This document shows positions 23,372 through 31,577 of a stretch of DNA of 46,111 nt, one piece after another (position 1 is the stretch's first letter; the number at the start of each line of letters is the position of its first letter). Origin of the DNA: Candidatus Eiseniibacteriota bacterium (lineage in GTDB: Bacteria > Eisenbacteria > RBG-16-71-46 > CAIMUX01 > WJJG01); NCBI GenBank assembly GCA_023129715.1, contig JAGMBO010000107.1:1-46111 (forward strand), given 5' to 3'. The position numbers and the translations under genes are program-made. Under the pieces are notes generated by a model. That model was given only the letters and a program-made list of their open reading frames with translations, ran no database searches and was not told the DNA's origin.

Positions 23372-25513
23372 ATGAGATCAGAGAAGCTACGCGCGATTGC
23401 CGGCGGCCGCTACGCGGTAGCCTGCGCATGCTTGGTTCTACTGGGCCTACTGATGCCCGCGGTCAGTCAGGCGGAGCGACTCACCCCCCAGGAGGAAGCC
23501 GCCTGGATCGCCACGCTCCGGGCCGAGATCGCCGCGCGCGGGGCCACCTTCCAGATCGCCGCGAACTCATTGACCAAGATCCCCTGGGAGGATTTCCAGC
23601 AGCGCTACCTCGGATTGCGGATCCCGGAAGGGATCGAATCACATCCGATCATTGACGACCATGGCATCAACGATCGGGATCTGCCTTCCCACTGGGACTG
23701 GCGTGAGCATGCGGGCGTACCCGGGATGCGCCATCAGGGTGCCTGCGGGAGTTGCTGGTGCTTCTCGGCGGCCGTGGCGTTCGAGTCGGCGATCATGATC
23801 GCCGAGGGCTTTGAAGTCGACATCAGCGAGCAGTATGCGCTGGTCTGCAACTTGGGCGGCAGCAGCTGCAGTGGCGGCTGGATGTGGGACGCCTACGAGG
23901 TCTGGCAGGACTACGGGGCGATCGCCGAGGAAGACATGCCTTATGAGGCTGACGATACGATCCCTTGTCCGGGCAGCACATATCCGCCAATCGCCGCGGC
24001 CGGCACGGTCCATGATGTGGATTACACAGTCAGTGCGATCAAGCAAGCAATCTACGACCACGGGATCATCTCGGCGACGGTGATGGTCTACCCCGACCTG
24101 GTACCCTATGAAGGTGGTTGTTACACGCATGACTGTCCCGGGCAATCGAATCATGCCATTGGCCTGGTCGGCTGGGACGATGACTACTGCGACGGCCAGG
24201 GCGCCTGGATCATGAAGAACAGCTGGGGAGATGATTGGGGCATGGGTGGCTATGCCTACATCCGCTACGATGCCGCCTGCATTGGACAGAATGGGACCTA
24301 CGTGGACTACGTCCCGATTGCGAACCTACTCGGTATCAACCACGAGCCGCTGGAGAACACGGTAGACAGCACGAGCCCCTACGAGGTCGTTGCCGAAATC
24401 ATCAGCACGGGCGGAAGCGTGGATTTGGCCGAGAGCTACTTGGCCTACCGCATCAACAATCAAACCTGGGCTCAGGTGGTTCTGATTCCGTCCGCTTCGC
24501 CAAATGAATACCTGGCCGACATCCCGGCCCAGCCAACGGGAACGAAAGTTGAATACTACCTGCACGCGGAGGACACGGTCGACAACGAGAAAACCGTCCC
24601 GATCTGGGCCCCGGAGGAATCCTACGTCTTCATCGTGGGCGATCTGGAGCTGATTCTCTGCGAGGACTACGAGCAGGATTCCGGCTGGACCGTGGGAGCC
24701 GCCGGCGACGACGCCACCAGCGGCATTTGGGAGCGCGTCGACCCGCAGGGGACTTACAACGATGGCGGCTATATGGTCCAGCCCGAGGATGACCATACCG
24801 AGTCGCCGGGAGTCCTCTGCTTCGTCACCGGCGGCCAAGCCGGTTCAAGTGTCGGCGACCATGACGTCGATGGCGGCAAGACGACCCTGCTCTCCCCCAT
24901 CTACGACTTCAGCGAGTACGAACTCATCCTGCTCGACTACCGGCGCTGGTATACGAACCGGCGTGGCAGTAGCCCCTACAATGACATCTGGGAGGTCAGC
25001 GCCAGATCGGGCGAGTCGGATTGGGCGCCGATCGAGTACACGAGTATCTGCCGCGAGAACTGGAGCCACCAAATCCACATCCTGAATGACTTCGTCGAGC
25101 TGGGACCGGAAGTCCAATTCCGCTTCGTCGCCTCGGACGAAGGTGATGGCTCGCTGGTCGAGGCGGCGCTTGATGACTTCCTGATCAAGGGGATCCGCCG
25201 CGGAGCATCGGCGATCCATGAAGTCACGCCCATCCTGGCGGGGCCGTTGCTACGCGCAGCCCCGAATCCTTTCCAATCCGAGATCGCGTTCTCCTTCCGG
25301 CTGGCGGAACGCGGCCCGGTCGTGCTTCGCGTGCATGACTGTGCCGGTCGCCTGATCCGCGTACTACAGGCAAGTGCGATGGCCCCCGGCCGGCAGCGGG
25401 TGGTCTGGGATGGCCGGGACGGCGCGGGGCAATCCGTTCCATCCGGTGTCTATATGGCGAGACTGATTGCGGATGGAGTGTCCCATCAGATGAGCATGAT
25501 GCTCATTCGATGA
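23372..25513 (+). CDS. Secreted papain-like (C1A) cysteine protease with C-terminal sorting-like domain
   Basis: 713 residues. ATG 23372 is chosen because a perfect -10 lies just before the first upstream ATG (23267). Signal peptide at 1-34 (VACACLVLLGLLMPAVSQAE). A short propeptide-like segment follows (WIATLRAEIAARGATFQIA). The protease domain is at about 103-305, with the full papain set: Gln122, Cys128 (QGACGSCWCFS), His261 (SNHAIGLVGWDDD) and Asn283 (MKNSWGDDWG). Next come a beta-sandwich (about 310-410), a jelly-roll-like domain (about 425-620) and a FlgD-like end with APNPFQSEIAFSF, VHDCAGRLIRVL and VVWDGRDGAGQSVPSGVYMA. It is probably exported and surface-attached, degrading extracellular protein. 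It is expected to be active, since no catalytic residue is missing. Confidence 0.92.
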   Translation: MRSEKLRAIAGGRYAVACACLVLLGLLMPAVSQAERLTPQEEAAWIATLRAEIAARGATFQIAANSLTKIPWEDFQQRYLGLRIPEGIESHPIIDDHGINDRDLPSHWDWREHAGVPGMRHQGACGSCWCFSAAVAFESAIMIAEGFEVDISEQYALVCNLGGSSCSGGWMWDAYEVWQDYGAIAEEDMPYEADDTIPCPGSTYPPIAAAGTVHDVDYTVSAIKQAIYDHGIISATVMVYPDLVPYEGGCYTHDCPGQSNHAIGLVGWDDDYCDGQGAWIMKNSWGDDWGMGGYAYIRYDAACIGQNGTYVDYVPIANLLGINHEPLENTVDSTSPYEVVAEIISTGGSVDLAESYLAYRINNQTWAQVVLIPSASPNEYLADIPAQPTGTKVEYYLHAEDTVDNEKTVPIWAPEESYVFIVGDLELILCEDYEQDSGWTVGAAGDDATSGIWERVDPQGTYNDGGYMVQPEDDHTESPGVLCFVTGGQAGSSVGDHDVDGGKTTLLSPIYDFSEYELILLDYRRWYTNRRGSSPYNDIWEVSARSGESDWAPIEYTSICRENWSHQIHILNDFVELGPEVQFRFVASDEGDGSLVEAALDDFLIKGIRRGASAIHEVTPILAGPLLRAAPNPFQSEIAFSFRLAERGPVVLRVHDCAGRLIRVLQASAMAPGRQRVVWDGRDGAGQSVPSGVYMARLIADGVSHQMSMMLIR

Positions 25514-25518
25514 TCACC

Positions 25519-25569
25519 TGATCGGCGACAGCCAGAACGCCGGTCGGAGGAAAGAGTTGACGTTGATCA
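25519..25569 (-). repeat. Dispersed ~55-bp repeat, copy B
   Basis: Second copy of the repeat at 1882-1936, 4 bases shorter, in the same orientation, in the 76-bp gap between the convergent protease and tex genes. It carries no IstB sequence. The end has a small inverted repeat (GTTGA-TCAG-TCAAC). Confidence 0.7.
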
Positions 25570-25589
25570 GTCAACCAGCCAACAAGAAC

Positions 25590-27782
25590 CTACTCGTTCC
25601 TCTCAGGAGCGCTCTTCATCGACAATGATATCCTCTTGCGCTCCAGATCCACGCCTATGACCCTCACGGTGACTTTCTGCTGGACCTTGACCACCTCGGC
25701 CGGGTCGCGGACGAATCGATCGGCCAATTGACTGATGTGGACGAGGCCATCCTGATGGATACCGATATCGACGAAGGCGCCGAAAGCGGTGACATTGGTG
25801 ACCAGGCCGGAAAGCGTCAGGCCAACCTTGATATCCTCAATGCTGTTGATGTCCTCGGTGAAGCTGAAGGCCTCGAACTCCTCGCGCGGGTCGCGTCCCG
25901 GTATGGCAAGTTCCGCTCGGATATCCCGCAGGGTCGGCAGTCCGACCTTCTCGGTAACGTAGCGCTTCAGATCGATCCGATCCCGCAGCGACGAATCCCG
26001 CATCAGATCCTTTGCCTGACAGCCAAGATCGGTGGCAATGGCAGCGACGACGGGATAGCACTCGGGATGAACGGCACTCGCGTCGAGCGGGTTCTTCCCG
26101 TTACGGATGCGCAGAAAACCCGCGGCCTGTTCGAACGCCTTGGGTCCCAGACGGGGGACCTTGGTGAGTTTCCGGCGCGTGGCAAAGGGGCCATGTTCGT
26201 CGCGGAAGGCCACGATGTTCTGAGCGAGCTGTGGCCCGAAGCCCGACACGTAGGTGAGTAGCTGTTTACTGGCCGTGTTGAGGTCGACGCCGACCGCGTT
26301 GACGCAACTCATCACGACATCGTCCAGGGCGCGGCGCAAAGCCCCCTGATCCACATCGTGCTGGTACTGTCCGACCCCGATTGACTTGGGCTCGATCTTG
26401 ATCAGCTCGGCGAGCGGGTCCATCAGCCGCCGTCCGATCGAGACGGCTCCGCGCACGGTGAGATCGTGGTCGGGAAACTCCTCGCGGGCGGCCTCTGAGG
26501 CGGAATAGATCGAGGCCCCCGATTCGTTGACCATCACGATGATGGTCTGAGCGGGCAGTTTCAGGCCGCGGACGAAGGCGTCCGTCTCCCGCCCCGCCGT
26601 GCCGTTCCCGATCGCAATCGCTTCGATGTCAAAGCGTCGGCAGAGCTTCCGCAGCGTTTCGCGCGCCGCCTGTGCACGCGCTTCCCCCGCATGAGGGTAG
26701 ATCGTGTCACTGTGGATCAGCTTACCCTGCTCATCCAAGCAGACCAGCTTGCAGCCCGTACGGAATCCGGGGTCGATCGCCAGCACGTGCTTCTGCCCCA
26801 GGGGCGGGGCAAGCAGCAACTCGCGCAGGTTCCCGGCGAATACCCGAATGGCCTCGTCGTCGGCGCGGCGCTTCAGCGCGGTCCACATCTCCGTTGTCAT
26901 CGCGGGCGCGAGCAAGCGCTTGTACCCATTCGCCACCGCCAGGGTGAGCTGCTGGGCCGCGGGCGAATCGGGTTCGGGCGCCCCCCCGCGGGAGTCAGCG
27001 GCGTGCGGCACGACAAACAGGCGGTGCAGCTCAGCCAATGCCATCTCTTCAGGGGGTTCGATCTTCAGGCTTAGAAAGGTCTCCTTCTCGCCGCGTCGCA
27101 TTGCCAGAACGCGATGTGAAGGAGCGGTTGGCAGGGGTTCCTCCCACTCGAAGTAGTCCTTGTACTTGGCCCCCGGGTCCTCTTGGCCTTTGACGACCTT
27201 GGACTTGATGACCCCTCTGGTGCTGTACAACGCGCGCATGGCCATGCGCGCCCGCGCATCCTCGCTGATTGTCTCGGCGATGATGTCCCGCGCGCCGGCG
27301 AGCGCATCGTCGGCCGTCGCCACGCCCTTCTCCTCGTTCACAAAGGCCGCGGCTTCCGCGATCGGATCGAGGGAAGGTTCGGCAGGTGAATCCAAGAGCA
27401 GCCGCGCCAAGAGCTCGAGTCCCTTTTCACGCGCAATGGTGGCGCGGGTACGCCGTCTTGGACGATAGGGAAGGTAGATATCTTCCAGTGTCGCGAGGGT
27501 ATCAGCGGCCGCGATCTGGGTCTTGAGTTCCGGGGTCAGCAGTTCCCGCTCCGCCAACGACTTGAGGATGGCCTCACAGCGCTTGTCCAATTCCCTCAAA
27601 CCATGGAGGCGATCGCGGATGGTCGTAATGGCGACTTCATCCAGTGAGCCGGTGGCTTCCTTTCGGTAGCGCGCGATGAACGGCACGGTGGCGCCGTCGT
27701 CGAGCAGGGCGGCGGCGGCCTGTACCTTGCCGGGAAGTACATCCAACTCCTCCGCAATGCGAGTGATGTGGGTCTCGTTCAT
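25590..27782 (-). CDS. tex: Tex family RNA-binding transcription accessory protein
   Basis: 730 residues, the normal length for Tex. Domains in order: N-terminal helical region with VPFIARYRKEATGSLDE; a YqgF/RNase H-like domain (HVLAIDPGFRTGCKLVCLD); a helix-hairpin-helix pair (LLTYVSGFGPQLAQNIVAF, VPRLGPKAFEQAAGFLRI); and a C-terminal S1 domain (GLVTNVTAFGAFVDIGIHQD, GLVHISQLADRFV). Tex binds nucleic acids and affects transcription or RNA metabolism; its precise role is unsettled. ATG 27782 is preferred to an upstream start at 27878 that has no family similarity. AGGA lies 9 nt upstream. It is a single gene convergent with the protease gene. Confidence 0.96.
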   Translation of the reverse strand: MNETHITRIAEELDVLPGKVQAAAALLDDGATVPFIARYRKEATGSLDEVAITTIRDRLHGLRELDKRCEAILKSLAERELLTPELKTQIAAADTLATLEDIYLPYRPRRRTRATIAREKGLELLARLLLDSPAEPSLDPIAEAAAFVNEEKGVATADDALAGARDIIAETISEDARARMAMRALYSTRGVIKSKVVKGQEDPGAKYKDYFEWEEPLPTAPSHRVLAMRRGEKETFLSLKIEPPEEMALAELHRLFVVPHAADSRGGAPEPDSPAAQQLTLAVANGYKRLLAPAMTTEMWTALKRRADDEAIRVFAGNLRELLLAPPLGQKHVLAIDPGFRTGCKLVCLDEQGKLIHSDTIYPHAGEARAQAARETLRKLCRRFDIEAIAIGNGTAGRETDAFVRGLKLPAQTIIVMVNESGASIYSASEAAREEFPDHDLTVRGAVSIGRRLMDPLAELIKIEPKSIGVGQYQHDVDQGALRRALDDVVMSCVNAVGVDLNTASKQLLTYVSGFGPQLAQNIVAFRDEHGPFATRRKLTKVPRLGPKAFEQAAGFLRIRNGKNPLDASAVHPECYPVVAAIATDLGCQAKDLMRDSSLRDRIDLKRYVTEKVGLPTLRDIRAELAIPGRDPREEFEAFSFTEDINSIEDIKVGLTLSGLVTNVTAFGAFVDIGIHQDGLVHISQLADRFVRDPAEVVKVQQKVTVRVIGVDLERKRISLSMKSAPERNE

Positions 27783-27868
27783 AGGCGTGTTCCTGCCTCT
27801 CTCGGGACTCGTGTCGCCATCTTCTCCGCATGAGGATCTGACGAGGATTTCGCACGAGATACAATGAT

Positions 27869-27898
27869 TCAATAGCAATGGACGCCGCGGACAGGCAA
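27869..27898 (-). promoter_or_regulatory. Candidate promoter of tex
   Basis: On the minus strand TTGCCT (27898-27893), 18 bp, TATTGA (27874-27869). It lies about 87 nt upstream of the tex start. Confidence 0.35.
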
Positions 27899-27962
27899 TG
27901 AGATCGGCGGCGGCCAGGGGACACGACCGTGCTCCCCCAGCGGCGCGATGGATGCACCCCCG

Positions 27963-28244
27963 CTGTTACCCACTCGTTACACGTTCTGCCCTCATTGCGG
28001 CGTTTAGCGGCGTCTAATGGAGTGAGAACTCCAACTCGGAAAGGAGGGTCACGATGCTACGCTCCCACGCCCGCAGACGGATCGTGTTCGCCGCGGCGGC
28101 GGTCACTGCCATCGCCCTACCGATGGTCCCACCGGCCGGCGCACAGGTCTCCCGGACTGCAGCGCCGCCGACCGGAGTACTGAGTGGCCGATTACCGGCT
28201 GGGGCGATCAACGCCTTGAGCAGCCGAGCACCGGCTAGGCCGTT
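27963..28244 (+). repeat. Direct segmental duplication, copy 1 (partial VIT/VWA gene 5' end)
   Basis: Near-identical to 31306-31577: upstream region, ribosome site, signal peptide and about 60 codons of the VIT/VWA gene. Copy 1 is 10 bp longer because GCGGCGTTTA is tandemly duplicated as GCGGCGTCTA before the start. Identity stops sharply at 28244. Confidence 0.93.
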
Positions 28245-28422
28245 TCTGTCCCAGTTGTCAAGCGAAGCGGGCGGTGGTGCTTCTGTCGACATGCCACCCG
28301 GTGCCGGGCCGGGAGGTCGCGGAGCTGCTCGGCGTTGTGAAGGGCAACACTATCCGCGCGCGCCACCTCGGCCGTGGCATCATGGCCGGGCTCAAGAATC
28401 TGGTCGGCGGGGAGATAGCTGA
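28054..28422 (+). pseudogene. Truncated duplicate of the VIT/VWA gene N-terminus
   Basis: Starts at ATG 28054 with the same AAGGAGGGTCACG ribosome site as the intact gene at 31387. It encodes the same signal peptide (IVFAAAAVTAIALP) and leader to SSRAPARPF. After the end of the duplicated segment at 28244 it runs out of frame into the UPF0145 gene and stops at 28422. It would make a secreted 122-residue peptide with no VIT or VWA domain. It may still drive transcription of the UPF0145 gene. Confidence 0.8.
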
Positions 28423-28654
28423 GTACACCAAGCTCATGGGCAAGAGCCGTGAGCAGTCCGTTGACCGCATGGTGCGATCAGCGGAGGTGCTCGGTGCCGA
28501 CGCGATCCTCGGGGTGCGCCTGACGACCTCGATGGTGATGAGCCAGGCGGCCGAGATCATCTGCTATGGCACGGCGGTCCGGCCAAGACAGTACAGCTGG
28601 CCGAACGGAGCCGCGCCGGGCATGGAAGCAGCCCGGCCGGACAAGCCACCATGA
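28274..28654 (+). CDS. UPF0145 (YbjQ) family protein
   Basis: 126 residues; the UPF0145/YbjQ fold is an oligomeric beta-rich domain sometimes called heavy-metal-binding, without an established function. Family marks: STCHPVPGREVAELLGVVKG, NLVGGEIAEYTKLMGKSREQ, LGADAILGVRLTTSM, ICYGTAV. The start is uncertain. GTG 28274 opens the conserved part but has no good ribosome site, and the normal N-terminus may have been lost when the duplicated VIT/VWA leader was joined upstream (boundary 28244). That leader is in frame +1 relative to this gene, so no direct fusion protein is made. Expression may depend on translational coupling. The proline-rich tail overlaps one arm of the terminator hairpin. Confidence 0.82.
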   Translation: MVLLSTCHPVPGREVAELLGVVKGNTIRARHLGRGIMAGLKNLVGGEIAEYTKLMGKSREQSVDRMVRSAEVLGADAILGVRLTTSMVMSQAAEIICYGTAVRPRQYSWPNGAAPGMEAARPDKPP

Positions 28655-28669
28655 ACCTGCCGGCCGGGC
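28631..28669. terminator. Hairpin between convergent genes
   Basis: Perfect 10-bp stem GCCCGGCCGG (28631-28640) / CCGGCCGGGC (28660-28669), 19-nt loop. It spans the end of the UPF0145 gene and lies 35 nt before the end of the opposing gene, so it could act in both directions. No U tract. Confidence 0.5.
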
Positions 28670-28703
28670 TTGGGGGTTGAATCGAGACCCCGGGATGCCC
28701 GGG

Positions 28704-30839
28704 CTAGTCGATCAGGGTCATCTTCCGAGTCACCGTCATGCTTCCGATCCTCACCTTGCAGAGGTAGATGCCTGCCGCAGCGACCTGCCCGTCGTTGTCA
28801 CGTCCGTCCCAGAGGAAGCGCTTGACCCGCTGGGGCGCGTCGCCCTCGTACAGATCGCGCACTCTGCGTCCGGTGTGATCATAGACCGCAACGTCGACCC
28901 GGCCGGTTGCTCCCGGCAGCGAGAGAACGATGCTGGTCGCCCCGGATGTCACGAACGGGTTGGGGGCATTCCAGAGTGCGAATGGAGTGCTTTCCCGTGC
29001 CGGTCCGACGCTCGCCGATTGGATCCCGAGCACCGCGGCGATCTCGCGGGGATCGACCCGCGGGTAGAGGTCATCCCGGTCGGTTGAGAAGCCCCCGAGA
29101 TCCATAAAGTGCAGGTTGTAGTAGGACACATTAACCGACAGCTCGGCCACGGGATCGATGATCTCGAGGAAGCCCATGTTGATCAGTTCCCCGCAGGTCA
29201 CGCAGTTGTAGTGGCCATAGGCCGGGTGATGGACGACATAGGTCTGATCCGGCTGGGGGCCTTCAGGCAGCTCGTGGAGCAGGGACGCGAGGTGCGTGGC
29301 CAGCTCGCGGCCGTCTGGGGTCCCGTTCTCATCCTGATCAGGATCCTCCGGATCCAGGCCGAAGTAGGGCTCTTCTTCATCCGTCAGGCCGTCGCCGTCG
29401 GTATCCTCGGCAACCGGCATCCAGTGCGCCGTCCCGTCCCCGGTCAGCACCGTTTGCAGGACCGTTGGGATGATCCGCCCGCCATTTTCGGTCCCGTCGA
29501 AGGTGAATCCGCCGTGAGCGATCGTATGGAGCGCGACGAATGGAACCGAGACAGAGAGCCCCTCATGGGGATTGACGATCTCCGCCACACCCATGTTGAG
29601 TGTGGTGCCGCAGATCTCGCATTGCTCGTTGCCGTCGGCCCAGTACTCCAGCATGTAGGGCTGATCCGGCATCTGCTCGCGCGGAAGCTGACTGATCAGC
29701 GCAAGGAGACCCTCTGCCACCTGGGGGCCGTCGATCAACGAGTCGCCATCCGTGTCGGGGATCGCCGGATCGGTCTCGAGCAGCGGTTCTTCCTCGGAGA
29801 GCAGGCCGTCCTCGTCGGGATCGGTCCCGCCGGAGGGAAGCAGATGCGGTGGATCGCACGGGAAGAGGATTTCCTTAAGGGCTTTTAGATCGGCCCGGCC
29901 CGAATGGATGCTGCCATCGAACCACAGACTGCCATGCTCCAGATAGTGGAGGGCAATGTAAGGTAGATCGATCGAGAGGCCGCGCTGCGCGTGCGTGATT
30001 CGCACAAAGCCCATGTTCACCGTTTCTTCACAGATGTTGCAGGTCTCAAGGCCGAACTGGAGATAGTCGGTCACGTCGACACCCGGCGGTGGAGACGCGA
30101 TTAGCTGCTTGAGGGAATAGGCCGTTTGAACGCCATCCAGGATCAGGTTGCCGTCCGAGTCGGGAAGCTCCCAGTTCGTCCCCCGGATGATCTCCTCGGC
30201 AACCGAGATGTAATCCTGGTCTTGGTCGTCCTCGACGGACAGCCAGTGGGAATCCTCCGCTGACGCCAATCCCGCCGTGCCCGCCACCAGGGCCAGGGAC
30301 GCCGCGAACGTGGCTGCCGTGCCGGCCCACCCCAGTGAGCGACGGCGAGGCTCTTCGGTGGGATCGCCGAAGAGGTGTAGACACTCGGCGTAGAGCCGGC
30401 GGTACTCGCGCAGCAGGTCGGGTGTGGTCAGGCATCCCGGGCAAGCCCAATGGAACAGGATCCTCTGATCATCGGGATCAATGTCATTTGGGGTGTAAGG
30501 ATGTCGGATGAAGGTTTCGATGCAGCACGAAGGATAGCCGAACAGACGGCCCTCCAGACGGACCACATCGGGAGTGTGCCTCAGCCGCGTACCATCGAAG
30601 CGCTTCTGGTAGAACCCGGTGCGGCGCTGATCCCTCGCGAAGACCGTCTCGATCCGCTTGCGGCCGATCCGGGTCCGTCGGTCAACGGTATCGAGAACCA
30701 ACCCACCAGAGCGGATCAGATCGCACTGCGCCTCGGTGAGAGCCCCCTCCCACCGGCTGAGCGGCTTGAGCCCGGAGCGCGTCAGCAAGACCAGATAGGC
30801 GAGCTGAAAGTCGAGGCCCGTAAGTCGTGAAAACCGCAT
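28704..30839 (-). CDS. DUF483-like / TM / triple CxxC-NMG-HxxxH module protein with sorting-like domain
   Basis: 711 residues. ATG 30839 follows GGAGG with 5 nt spacing; the open frame upstream to 31070 has no such site. Residues 1-165 are soluble and resemble DUF483 (LFGYPSCCIETF at about 99-110, HWACPGC at 130-136). A hydrophobic segment lies at about 171-194 (AGTAATFAASLALVAGTAGL). Then come three units with a period of 139-140 residues. Unit 1 has C267/C270, NMG 275-277 and H298/H302. Unit 2 has C407/C410, NMG 415-417 and H438/H442. Unit 3 has C546/C549, NMG 554-556 and H577 only. Between them are Ca2+-type loops (DPDEDG, DTDGDS, DTDGDG). The end is FlgD-like (VYDHTGRRVRDL, WDGRDNDGQVAAAGIYLC). 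CxxC plus HxxxH suggests a metal site. I know no described function. Confidence 0.83.
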   Translation of the reverse strand: MRFSRLTGLDFQLAYLVLLTRSGLKPLSRWEGALTEAQCDLIRSGGLVLDTVDRRTRIGRKRIETVFARDQRRTGFYQKRFDGTRLRHTPDVVRLEGRLFGYPSCCIETFIRHPYTPNDIDPDDQRILFHWACPGCLTTPDLLREYRRLYAECLHLFGDPTEEPRRRSLGWAGTAATFAASLALVAGTAGLASAEDSHWLSVEDDQDQDYISVAEEIIRGTNWELPDSDGNLILDGVQTAYSLKQLIASPPPGVDVTDYLQFGLETCNICEETVNMGFVRITHAQRGLSIDLPYIALHYLEHGSLWFDGSIHSGRADLKALKEILFPCDPPHLLPSGGTDPDEDGLLSEEEPLLETDPAIPDTDGDSLIDGPQVAEGLLALISQLPREQMPDQPYMLEYWADGNEQCEICGTTLNMGVAEIVNPHEGLSVSVPFVALHTIAHGGFTFDGTENGGRIIPTVLQTVLTGDGTAHWMPVAEDTDGDGLTDEEEPYFGLDPEDPDQDENGTPDGRELATHLASLLHELPEGPQPDQTYVVHHPAYGHYNCVTCGELINMGFLEIIDPVAELSVNVSYYNLHFMDLGGFSTDRDDLYPRVDPREIAAVLGIQSASVGPARESTPFALWNAPNPFVTSGATSIVLSLPGATGRVDVAVYDHTGRRVRDLYEGDAPQRVKRFLWDGRDNDGQVAAAGIYLCKVRIGSMTVTRKMTLID

Positions 30840-31305
30840 GAGATCCTCCTTCCTGCGGCAGATCCGTGCTTGGCCGTGCCGGCCGAGCAGTGCGGCTGAC
30901 TGCCTCCTTCGGTTTTCCATCTTGGGGCAGAGCGACAAGAGCAGGTGGGAAGCCTGGGGATTCTCCTTGAAAGGCTCTGCCTCCTGCGCCTCGCCGTAGG
31001 CCACACGACCAACCGCGGTCATCACGGGCGGCAGCATCTGTATGCTGGGCCACAACGCCGGGTAAGTCAAGCGTAGATCGACGCGATCCTGTACTCCAGA
31101 CCAGTAGTGTCCAGCGTTTTCAGCATGGCTGAGAAGGAGTTGCCTCGGAGATCATGCGCTTCAGTTTCCTGCTCACCCGATCGAAGAGGTGTTCACTGAT
31201 TATGCGCAGCGCCCGAGCAGAAATGTGTTCTGCGCGAGGCGGTAGGCCGGCCACGATCTTCAACCTAAGGAAAGCACGGAATGCCAGCGTGACGCCGTCC
31301 CCCCC
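30840..31305. other. Divergent intergenic region, no intact gene
   Basis: On the minus strand TTGACT (31070-31065) with a weak CAGCAT 17 bp on could be a promoter for the CxxC-module gene, giving a leader of about 200 nt. A minus-strand stretch at about 31130-31300 is free of stops (AGLPPRAEHISARALRIISE and onward to a stop), which I cannot assign to a family. It may be a gene relic or chance. Confidence 0.4.
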
Positions 31306-31577
31306 CTGTTACCCACTCGTTACACGTTCTGCCCTCACTGCGGCGTTTAATGAAGTGAGAACTCCAACTCGGAAAGGAGGGTCACGATGCTACGCTCCCA
31401 CGCCCGCAGAGGAATCGTGTTCGCCGCGGCGGCGGTCACTGCCATCGCCATTCCCATCGCCGCATCGGCCGGCGCGCAGGTCTCCCGGCCTGCAGCGCGG
31501 CCGACGGAAGTATTGACTGGCCGATTACCGGCCGGGGCGATCAACGCCTTTAGCAGCCGAGCACCGGCTAGGCCGTT
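31306..31577 (+). repeat. Direct segmental duplication, copy 2 (intact VIT/VWA gene 5' end)
   Basis: Partner of 27963-28244, 3.3 kb away in the same orientation. This copy belongs to the complete gene and is taken as the source. Confidence 0.93.
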
